From Calditrichota bacterium (GTDB lineage: Bacteria; Zhuqueibacterota; Zhuqueibacteria; Oleimicrobiales; Geothermoviventaceae): a stretch of 7,208 nt of DNA. The stretch is taken from contig JAADFT010000102.1 of the NCBI GenBank assembly GCA_013152765.1, positions 1-7,208 on the forward strand. The letters are read 5' to 3'. The notes under the pieces were generated by a model, which saw only the letters and a program-made list of their open reading frames with translations, searched no databases and was not told the origin of the DNA. Below are positions 1 through 5,443 of the stretch, piece by piece. Made by a program: the position numbers and the translations under genes. Position 1 is the first letter of the stretch; each line of letters starts with the position of its first letter.

Positions 1-123
1 GAGAGCGACGAAGACCCGCTTGACGACGCAATCATCATGGAGCTGCAGAAGAAGCTTACGGCGCACGAGAAGGAAAAATCCGGCGGACTGAGAGGAAAGC
101 TGAAGAAGATTTTCGGGCGGTAA
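1..123 (+). CDS. C-terminal end of an unidentified protein (5' truncated)
   Basis: A reading frame open from the first base of the window ends at TAA 121-123 and gives the last 40 residues of a protein whose start lies outside. The visible part begins with an acidic run (ESDEDPLDD), passes through a Leu/Lys-rich stretch that could be helical (MELQKKLTAHEKEK), and ends in a basic tail, LRGKLKKIFGR. The dense charge and basic amphipathic end are seen directly. I recognise no family from this fragment and assign no function. No intrinsic terminator follows the stop; a heptamer tandem repeat begins 12 nt downstream. Support is only the open frame and the plausible charged composition, so it could be a chance frame. 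Confidence 0.55.
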   Translation, partial: ESDEDPLDDAIIMELQKKLTAHEKEKSGGLRGKLKKIFGR

Positions 124-135
124 GCAGGGAAGAAA

Positions 136-177
136 GGCAGTTGGCAGTCAGCAGTCGGCAGTGGGCAGTCGGCGGGT
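136..177. repeat. Heptanucleotide tandem repeat, consensus GGCAGTN
   Basis: Six consecutive 7-mers in register: GGCAGTT, GGCAGTC, AGCAGTC, GGCAGTG, GGCAGTC and a degenerate GGCGGGT. The first five differ only at the first or last base. Such short heptamer arrays occur between genes in several bacterial lineages with large genomes, including cyanobacteria (STRR-type repeats). The array lies just after the stop codon of the upstream gene and outside any supported CDS. A 7-nt unit would not preserve a reading frame if its copy number changed, which also argues that it is non-coding. Confidence 0.75.
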
Positions 178-412
178 CAGGAAAACGGAGAGACCCGTGC
201 AGCGACTTCAAGGGGTCACTGCTGAGCCGGGGGTGGAGATTTTCGAAGCATCTGGCCGTCCAACTCAGGCAAGGCAAAATCAGACAACAGGCCACGCGTG
301 GCTCATTTTATTTGCGTCGCTTTGTACATTGTTGTAACTTGGCACACGCGGTCCGACCGCGGGAACTGTTGCCCAGGGGCGTTACGACGGCCCGCGTGTT
401 CCGCCGCGTTCA

Positions 413-433
413 TTGTTGCCCAAAGAGCAACAA
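413..433. other. Perfect 7-bp stem-loop in the glgP upstream region
   Basis: TTGTTGC (413-419) and GCAACAA (427-433) are exact reverse complements around a 7-nt loop. No T tract follows directly, so it is not a convincing terminator. It could be a protein-binding inverted repeat, an RNA hairpin in a long leader, or chance. Function is unknown. Confidence 0.25.
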
Positions 434-544
434 CAGAATCGGGGTTTTCGGCCGCCGAACGGCAGACCGGTTCCCTGAGTAACCCAAGAACAAAACAGAC
501 ACCCGGTCAAATCCACAGAATTTGCTGCGCAACCCGGTGGGGGC

Positions 545-577
545 GGGCAGCCACGTTCTCCCCGAACCCGGCTGTCC
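545..577 (+). promoter_or_regulatory. Stem-loop in the probable 5' leader of glgP
   Basis: GGGCAGCC (545-552) pairs with GGCTGTCC (570-577) as eight base pairs including one G-U. Inside it, after a symmetric 2x2 internal loop, GTTC (555-558) pairs with GAAC (564-567) around a TCCCC loop. The element ends 46 nt before the glgP start, so it would fold in the mRNA leader if transcription starts upstream. It matches no riboswitch consensus I know. A regulatory role is inference; in GC-rich DNA such a fold can arise by chance. Confidence 0.3.
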
Positions 578-611
578 TGAAAGCACGCGCAACAAACTCC
601 GGCAGGTCAAC

Positions 612-617
612 AGGAGG
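612..617 (+). promoter_or_regulatory. Ribosome binding site of glgP
   Basis: A perfect AGGAGG lies 6 nt before ATG 624. It decides the start: the same frame is open back to a possible start at 522, but the extra 34 residues have no ribosome site and do not resemble the N terminus of the family, whereas the protein from 624 begins directly with the DUF3417 domain. Confidence 0.85.
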
Positions 618-623
618 TTGACG

Positions 624-3170
624 ATGAAGGTTCGCCAGTTCCACGTTGTTCCTCGACTTCCGCAGCTCCTCCGTCCGCTCGAGATCCTCGCCAAGAATCT
701 CTGGTTCTCCTGGAACTGGGAGGCTGTGCGGCTTTTCCTCCGCCTCGATCCAGTCACCTGGGAAAAAGCCTACCAGAACCCGGTAGCGATGCTCGGCATG
801 CTGCCGCCAGAGACTTTCGAAGAGGCCGCAAACGACGACAGTTTTGTGGCCGAACTCGAGCGAGTGTACGAGAATTTCAGCAAGTACCTTTCGGCGCCTA
901 CGTGGTTCCAGGAGGCCTTCCCCGACGACCAGAAGCTTCAGGTGGCCTACTTCTCGATGGAGTACGGTCTCGACGAAGGGCTACCGATTTACTCCGGCGG
1001 ACTCGGGATTCTCTCCGGGGATCACCTGAAGTCCTCCAGCGACCTGGGCATCCCGCTCGTCGGCGTTGGGCTTCTTTACCAAAAAGGCTACCTACGCCAG
1101 GTACTGAACCTCGACGGCTGGCAACAGGAGGTCTACCCCGACAACGACTGGTACAGCATGCCGGTGACGCTCGAGCGCGACGCAGCGGGTAACCCGGTGA
1201 AGGTTTTCGTGGACCTGCTTGGCCAGCCCGTGTACGCGCAGGTCTGGCGAGTGCAGGTAGGACGAACGCCTCTCTACCTGCTGGACACCAACCTGCCGGA
1301 AAATCCACCGGAACACCGCCACATCACCGACCAGCTTTACGGCGGCGATCGGGACATGCGCATCCGGCAGGAGATCGTGCTCGGTGTTGGCGGCGTGCGG
1401 GCGCTGGCTGCCCTTGGCCTCCACCCCACCGTCTACCACATGAACGAGGGACACTCGGCTTTTCTGGCCCTGGAGCGCATCCGCAACCTGGTTACGCGTT
1501 ACGGTTTCAGCTACAAGGAAGCGCGCGAGCTCGTGTGGGCCACCAATGTTTTCACCACACACACGCCGGTGCCGGCTGGCAACGAGCATTTCGATCCCGA
1601 ACTGGTTCGCAAGTACCTGGAGCCGATGGCGCGCGAGATCGGCCTTTCCTGGGAGGAATTCCTGGCGCTTGGGCAGGAAATCCCCGGCAGCTCGCCAACG
1701 TACTGCATGACCGTGCTTGCTCTGCGCCTGTCCGCTTTCTGCAACGGAGTGAGTAAACTGCACGGCAAGGTCTCCCGGAACATGTGGAAGAACATCTGGC
1801 CAGGGCTGCCTGAGCCGGAAATTCCGATTGGCAGCATCACCAACGGCATCCACACGCGGTCCTGGATCAGCCACGATCTCGCCAACCTGTTCGACCGCTA
1901 CCTGGGACCGAAATTCGTAGAAGAACCTGCTGACCAGCGCATCTGGGAGCGCGTGGACCTGATTCCAGACGGCGAGCTGTGGCGTACGCACGAAATCCGC
2001 AAAGAGCGGCTGATCGGCTTCGTGCGGCGACGCCTGCGCGACTACTTCCGGCGCCAGGGCGCCAGTCTGCGCGCCATCCAGGAAGCGGAGGAAGTGCTGA
2101 ATCCCGATGTTCTGACGATCGGTTTCGCGCGTCGGTTTGCCGCGTACAAGCGGGCTGACCTGATTTTCAAAGATCCGGAGAGGCTGATCAAAATCCTCAC
2201 CGACCCGGAGCGCCCCGCGCAGATCATCTTCGCCGGGAAGGCGCATCCGCAGGACACCCAGGGCAAAGAAATCATCCGGAAAATCATCCGCTACGCTCGC
2301 GACCCGCGCCTCCGCAACCACGTTGTGTTCGTGGAGGACTACGACATCGCCGTGGCGCGTTACCTGGTGCAGGGCGTGGACGTGTGGCTGAACAACCCCC
2401 GCCGCCCGCTGGAGGCCTCGGGAACAAGCGGCATGAAGGCGGCGGCGAATGGGGCGCTGAACGTCAGCGTACTGGACGGCTGGTGGGACGAAGCTTACCG
2501 TCCTGAGGTCGGCTGGGCAATCGGCTCCGGCGAGGTGTACGACAATCCCGAAGAGCAGGACTACGTCGAGAGCCAGCTCCTGTACAACCTGCTCGAGAAC
2601 GAGATCATTCCGCTTTACTACGAGCGCGACAAGAGCGACCTGCCGCGCGGCTGGATCAAGATGATGAAGGCGTCGATCAAGAGCCTGGCCGGCTACTTCA
2701 ACACGCACCGGATGGTGCGCGAGTACACAGAACGTTTCTACCTTGGCGCGCACAGAACTGGCGAAAAGCTGTCGCAGGACAACGGAGCACCCGCCAAGGA
2801 ACTCGCCGCGTGGCGCGACAAGGTTGCGGCAGCGTGGCCCCAGGTACGCATCCAGGCGGACGGCGAGGTGCCAGAGGAGGTCCACACCGGCGACGGCTTC
2901 CCGGTGAAGGCCTACGTCACGCTCGGAGACCTGACTCCGGACGATGTGACTGTGCAGGTTGTGATCGGTCCGCTGGACTCCGACTTCAACATCGTCGAAC
3001 CGCACACGCAGGACATGGAGTTCGTGGAGCAAAAGGACGGCACAGCCATCTACGCAACCGAGGTGCAGTGCACTCACAGCGGTCGCGTGGGCTACGCTGT
3101 GCGCGTGTTGCCGCACCACGAGAATCTGGTCCATCCGTACACGCCGCCTTTGGTGACGTGGGAGGAGTAG
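624..3170 (+). CDS. glgP: Alpha-glucan phosphorylase (glycogen/maltodextrin phosphorylase, DUF3417-containing short type)
   Basis: A pyridoxal-phosphate enzyme of glycosyltransferase family GT35 that splits terminal alpha-1,4-linked glucose from glycogen or maltodextrin with phosphate, giving glucose 1-phosphate; cytoplasmic. The 848-residue length fits the TIGR02094-like bacterial/archaeal group (about 840-870). Residues about 1-115 form the DUF3417 domain (MKVRQFHVVPRLP..., NLWFSWNWEA). Core motifs follow: HMNEGHSAF (272-280), HTPVPAGNEHF (313-323), TNGIHTRSW (about 410-420), IGFARRFAAYKR (499-510) and FAGKAHPQD. The cofactor site EASGTSGMK places the PLP-binding lysine at K605, followed by NGALNVSVLDGWWDE. 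A C-terminal extension, from about 735, ends in GRVGYAVRVLPHHENLVHP, typical of this subgroup. No frameshift or missing catalytic motif is seen. Start ATG 624 is chosen for its AGGAGG site. It appears to be transcribed alone: 500 nt free upstream, a probable terminator just downstream. The exact glucan substrate cannot be told from sequence. Confidence 0.95.
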   Translation: MKVRQFHVVPRLPQLLRPLEILAKNLWFSWNWEAVRLFLRLDPVTWEKAYQNPVAMLGMLPPETFEEAANDDSFVAELERVYENFSKYLSAPTWFQEAFPDDQKLQVAYFSMEYGLDEGLPIYSGGLGILSGDHLKSSSDLGIPLVGVGLLYQKGYLRQVLNLDGWQQEVYPDNDWYSMPVTLERDAAGNPVKVFVDLLGQPVYAQVWRVQVGRTPLYLLDTNLPENPPEHRHITDQLYGGDRDMRIRQEIVLGVGGVRALAALGLHPTVYHMNEGHSAFLALERIRNLVTRYGFSYKEARELVWATNVFTTHTPVPAGNEHFDPELVRKYLEPMAREIGLSWEEFLALGQEIPGSSPTYCMTVLALRLSAFCNGVSKLHGKVSRNMWKNIWPGLPEPEIPIGSITNGIHTRSWISHDLANLFDRYLGPKFVEEPADQRIWERVDLIPDGELWRTHEIRKERLIGFVRRRLRDYFRRQGASLRAIQEAEEVLNPDVLTIGFARRFAAYKRADLIFKDPERLIKILTDPERPAQIIFAGKAHPQDTQGKEIIRKIIRYARDPRLRNHVVFVEDYDIAVARYLVQGVDVWLNNPRRPLEASGTSGMKAAANGALNVSVLDGWWDEAYRPEVGWAIGSGEVYDNPEEQDYVESQLLYNLLENEIIPLYYERDKSDLPRGWIKMMKASIKSLAGYFNTHRMVREYTERFYLGAHRTGEKLSQDNGAPAKELAAWRDKVAAAWPQVRIQADGEVPEEVHTGDGFPVKAYVTLGDLTPDDVTVQVVIGPLDSDFNIVEPHTQDMEFVEQKDGTAIYATEVQCTHSGRVGYAVRVLPHHENLVHPYTPPLVTWEE

Positions 3171-3180
3171 CTTTGGATTG

Positions 3181-3200
3181 CGACGGTAAGCCGTCGTTTT
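3181..3200 (+). terminator. Probable intrinsic terminator of glgP
   Basis: CGACGG (3181-3186) pairs perfectly with CCGTCG (3191-3196) around a TAAG loop, extendable by one G-U pair, and is followed directly by four T. It starts 10 nt after the glgP stop. The short stem and short T tract, followed by a G run, make it moderate rather than strong. Confidence 0.55.
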
Positions 3201-3363
3201 GGGGGTAAAGGAAAGGCTGGTTGGGTCTCGCAGAATCGCAGCAGATTGAATTCTGTGCTGTGTCAGCACGTCCACTCGCACGGTCGCCTGGCTGGTAACG
3301 AGGTGCCTGGCGTCATCTGAACAAACACGGCCACCCCGAAAGGACAAGCTCGGTCTGGTGGTC

Positions 3364-3375
3364 GACAAGCTTGTC
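3364..3375. repeat. 12-bp perfect palindrome
   Basis: GACAAG followed by CTTGTC, with no spacer. The 8-mer GACAAGCT also occurs 21 nt upstream at 3343-3350. It could be a dimeric protein-binding site, but no gene start is nearby and nothing else supports that. Confidence 0.3.
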
Positions 3376-3521
3376 TCTGTTGGCTTGGGAGACGGGACGA
3401 CACGGTTGCAGCTTCCACGCCGAGTCTCAGCTCGTGTGGCGGCTCGTCGGGGTCGAACCAGTTCTAAGCCTACTACGTCATTCTTGTCTGAACAAAGCAA
3501 GAAGCGCAAAGCGTTTTTTTC

Positions 3522-3574
3522 GCCCGGGGATCAAATCCCCGGGCTAGCTTGAGGAGGCGCCCGCTAAAGCGGGC
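3522..3574. repeat. REP-like pair of GC-rich hairpins
   Basis: The first hairpin has perfect 10-bp arms, GCCCGGGGAT (3522-3531) and ATCCCCGGGC (3535-3544), around a 3-nt loop. The second, 14 nt later, has perfect 6-bp arms, GCCCGC (3559-3564) and GCGGGC (3569-3574), around TAAA. A run of seven T lies just before the first hairpin (3514-3520). Paired GC palindromes of this kind, with short A/T-rich loops, are a hallmark of REP/BIME-like dispersed elements, which are common between genes in large bacterial genomes and are moved by RAYT transposases. No transposase is in the window, and only one copy is visible, so dispersal is inferred. Confidence 0.55.
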
Positions 3575-3819
3575 TCAACCCAAGAAGAAATCACCGACAT
3601 TCCGACGTAGCAGGACTAACTGGTCTCCTTCCTGGCTCGACGGGTAGGTTTCGATTGCTGGCACCCGTTCTCATCGTCGGGATTGTCCATTTCCACCCCC
3701 AACTCACCTCGCGAACGAACACCTGCCACATCCAGTGTTACCGGTACTGCGTGGAACGACCCGTGCGAAGGGAATGTTGTCCAGGGAAAATGGGGGCAAT
3801 CGCTGATGGTACAAAACCG

Positions 3820-3848
3820 TTGATTCTTTTCGACAAATTGCCTATGTT
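3820..3848 (+). promoter_or_regulatory. Candidate sigma70-type promoter for hutH(-guaB)
   Basis: TTGATT (3820-3825) and TATGTT (3843-3848) are separated by exactly 17 nt. Each matches the -35 (TTGACA) or -10 (TATAAT) consensus at 4 of 6 positions. Transcription would begin near 3855, leaving a leader of about 30 nt before ATG 3887. The A/T-rich setting stands out from the surrounding GC-rich sequence. No operator was recognised. Confidence 0.42.
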
Positions 3849-3873
3849 CGGGCCACAGAAGTGGGACGAAGGT

Positions 3874-3878
3874 GGGAG
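3874..3878 (+). promoter_or_regulatory. Ribosome binding site of hutH
   Basis: GGGAG ends 8 nt before ATG 3887. It favours this ATG over an in-frame GTG at 3872, which overlaps the ribosome site itself and would add only five residues. Numbering from 3887 also brings the catalytic residues within one position of Pseudomonas HutH. Confidence 0.6.
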
Positions 3879-3886
3879 CGAAACTC

Positions 3887-5413
3887 ATGCCCGAACTTGC
3901 TCTCGACGGCGAGAGCCTCACGTTAGAAGACCTCCAAAAAGCTGTTGCTGCCCCCGTTGATGTTACGCTCACCCCAAGTGCGCTCGAGAAGATCCGGAAA
4001 TCGCGTCAGGTTGTCGAGGAGAAAATCCGCGCCGGAGAAATTGTCTACGGCGTGAACACGGGCTTCGGGAAGCTGGCCCAGGTTGTGATCGACGCCAAGG
4101 ACACGACGGCGCTGCAGATCAACCTGGTGCACAGTCACGCAGCCGGTGTCGGTCCCCCTCTACCGCGCGAGGTGGTGCGCGCAGCGCTGATTCTCAAAGC
4201 AAACACACTGGCCAAAGGCTTCTCCGGTGTACGCCCGGAGGTCGTCGAGGGCCTGCTCGACCTCTACCGTCGCGACGTGACACCTGTGGTGCCAGCCCAG
4301 GGTTCGGTTGGGGCTTCGGGAGACCTCGCTCCTTTGGCGCACCTGGTGCTTGTGCTCCTCGGCGAAGGCCAGGCTGAGTACGACGGCAAGGTCCTTCCCG
4401 GCAACGTCGCTTTGCGCCGGGCCGGTCTGAAACCGCTGAAGCTGGCCGCGAAAGAAGGTCTGGCGCTCCTCAACGGCACCCAGATCACGACCGCGCTGGC
4501 GGTCCTGGCTCTGCTCAGGGCCGAGAATCTGGTGGTCAACGCCGACCTGGCAGCGGCCATGAGCCTGGAAGGGCTGCTTGGTACCCCCGTGGCCTTCGAT
4601 CCGCGTATCCAGGAAGCGCGAGGGTTCAGGGGTCAGTTGCAGACGGCGCTCAACGTGCGGAAGTTGGTGGCCGACAGCGAGATTGTGGCTTCCCACAAGG
4701 ATTGTGGCAAAGTGCAGGACGCGTACAGTCTCCGCTGCGTACCGCAGGTACACGGCACGGTTCGCGAGGCGCTACGCCACGTGCGCGAGGTGCTCAGTAC
4801 CGAAATCAACGCCGCGACGGACAACCCGCTGGTTTTCGCGGATGGCCACGAGGTGCTTTCCGGCGGCAATTTCCACGCTCAGCCTGTGGCTGCGGTGGCA
4901 GACTACCTGGCGATCGTCGTTTCGCAACTCGCCAGCATGTCTGAGCGGCGCATTCAGGATCTGATGGATCCTGTGGTCAGCCAGCTTCCTGCTTTCTTAG
5001 CCCCGCACGGTGGCCTCCACTCCGGCTTCATGATCGCCCAGGTAACAGCCGCGAGCTTGGTCTCGGAAAACAAGACACTGGCCCATCCTGCTTCTGTGGA
5101 CTCTATTCCGACCTCGGCCAATCAGGAGGACTTTGTGTCCATGGGCACCTGGGCAGCCAGGAAAGCCTGGGATGTGGTCGAAAACGCGGAGCGGGTGATT
5201 GCGATCGAGCTTCTCGCTGCCGCACAGGCTTTCGATCTTCGCAAGCCGCTCAAGCCGGGGGTTGGCACTGCCGTCGCGTACAGCAAGATTCGGGAAATCG
5301 TAAGCTTCATGCCAGAAGATCGCACTTTGCATCCGGACATTGAGCGTGCCACACGCCTTGTGCAAAGCGGCGAGTTGATCAACGCCGTACGCGAAGTGGT
5401 AGCAATTGACTAA
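3887..5413 (+). CDS. hutH: Histidine ammonia-lyase (histidase)
   Basis: Cytoplasmic enzyme that removes ammonia from L-histidine to give trans-urocanate, the first step of histidine degradation. The protein has 508 residues, normal for the family. It carries the Ala-Ser-Gly triad that cyclises into the MIO electrophile at 143-145 (GSVGASGDLAPLAHL). Active-site equivalents of the Pseudomonas putida enzyme are Y54 (VYGVNTGFG), H84 (SHAAGVG), N196 (LLNGTQ), Y280 and R283 (DAYSLRC) and E414 (QEDFVSMG). The Ser-His pair at 83-84 and E414 point to histidine rather than phenylalanine or tyrosine as substrate (family knowledge). No frameshift is seen. Only 30 nt separate it from guaB, with no terminator between, so the two are probably co-transcribed. 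No other hut gene (hutU, hutI, hutG or the regulators hutC and hutP) is present; the rest of the pathway must lie elsewhere or be absent. Confidence 0.95.
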   Translation: MPELALDGESLTLEDLQKAVAAPVDVTLTPSALEKIRKSRQVVEEKIRAGEIVYGVNTGFGKLAQVVIDAKDTTALQINLVHSHAAGVGPPLPREVVRAALILKANTLAKGFSGVRPEVVEGLLDLYRRDVTPVVPAQGSVGASGDLAPLAHLVLVLLGEGQAEYDGKVLPGNVALRRAGLKPLKLAAKEGLALLNGTQITTALAVLALLRAENLVVNADLAAAMSLEGLLGTPVAFDPRIQEARGFRGQLQTALNVRKLVADSEIVASHKDCGKVQDAYSLRCVPQVHGTVREALRHVREVLSTEINAATDNPLVFADGHEVLSGGNFHAQPVAAVADYLAIVVSQLASMSERRIQDLMDPVVSQLPAFLAPHGGLHSGFMIAQVTAASLVSENKTLAHPASVDSIPTSANQEDFVSMGTWAARKAWDVVENAERVIAIELLAAAQAFDLRKPLKPGVGTAVAYSKIREIVSFMPEDRTLHPDIERATRLVQSGELINAVREVVAID

Positions 5414-5419
5414 AAACTT

Positions 5420-5425
5420 AAGGAG
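5420..5425 (+). promoter_or_regulatory. Shine-Dalgarno-like site upstream of guaB
   Basis: AAGGAG lies 18 nt before ATG 5444, too far to be ideal. A weaker GAGGG at 5434-5438 sits 5 nt before that ATG and probably serves it. An in-frame CTG at 5432 is 6 nt after AAGGAG, so an unusual leucine-codon start adding four residues is possible. ATG 5444 is preferred because it gives the usual IMP dehydrogenase N-terminal length. Confidence 0.4.
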
Positions 5426-5443
5426 CTGAATCTGAGGGCTTTC

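Larger units (their letters stand above)
124..623. other. 500-nt gene-free region upstream of glgP
   Basis: No convincing gene is present. Open frames of about 110 codons exist on both strands, but they have low-complexity, Arg/Cys-rich translations, start inside repeats or lack ribosome sites, and resemble no family. The stretch holds a heptamer tandem repeat (136-177) and perfect short inverted repeats at 347-361 (6-bp arms, 3-nt loop), 413-433 (7-bp arms, 7-nt loop) and 447-459 (5-bp arms, 3-nt loop). A longer imperfect stem-loop lies at 545-577, and the glgP ribosome binding site is at 612-617. None of the hairpins is followed by a T tract, so none is a good terminator. I could not identify a clear sigma70 promoter, and no known riboswitch consensus was matched. 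Confidence 0.6.
3171..3886. other. 716-nt gene-free region between glgP and hutH
   Basis: No supported gene. Open frames here (for example 3358-3552 and 3655-3960 on +, 3616-3972 on -) have compositionally odd translations, no good ribosome sites, or run into hutH antisense. The region holds a terminator-like hairpin (3181-3200), a 6-bp hairpin at 3255-3269, a 12-bp perfect palindrome (3364-3375), a T7 run (3514-3520), a REP-like double hairpin (3522-3574) and a candidate promoter for hutH (3820-3848). I looked for a tRNA around 3450-3470, where a GGTCGAACC string resembles a T arm, and found no acceptor pairing. Confidence 0.6.

Noticed and set aside
312..340. Sigma70-like promoter TTGCGT-N17-TAACTT before glgP
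   Set aside because: The -10 matches consensus at only 3 of 6 positions; alternative registers give poor spacing. Not good enough to report as a promoter.
141..482. A 113-codon + strand frame in the glgP upstream region
   Set aside because: It begins inside the heptamer repeat, has no ribosome site, and its composition is Arg- and Cys-rich with no family likeness.
476..578. Possible riboswitch upstream of glgP, suggested by strings such as CTGAG...ACCC and GCTGCGCAACC
   Set aside because: The remaining conserved parts of the TPP and cobalamin consensus elements are absent or out of order, and glgP is not a usual target of either.
522..623. N-terminal extension of glgP from the upstream in-frame start
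   Set aside because: No ribosome site precedes it, the 34 residues are unlike the family, and they would run through the 545-577 stem-loop. ATG 624 has a perfect AGGAGG 6 nt upstream.
3449..3470. T-arm-like string GGTCGAACC suggesting a tRNA
   Set aside because: No 7-bp acceptor stem, anticodon arm or D arm could be fitted around it.
1092..3509. An 805-codon open frame on the - strand, antisense to glgP and beyond its 3' end
   Set aside because: Long antisense frames are expected opposite GC-rich genes with strong codon bias. The translation is rich in Arg, His and Val and resembles no family, while the + strand carries a complete phosphorylase with all its motifs.
3499..3520. Weak hairpin with a T run as a terminator just before the REP-like element
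   Set aside because: The stem has only three G-C pairs, relies on G-U pairs, and uses the T run itself as one arm. It is also about 330 nt from the end of glgP.
3616..3972. A 118-codon - strand frame crossing the hutH promoter and start
   Set aside because: It overlaps hutH antisense, has no ribosome site, and its translation matches nothing recognisable.
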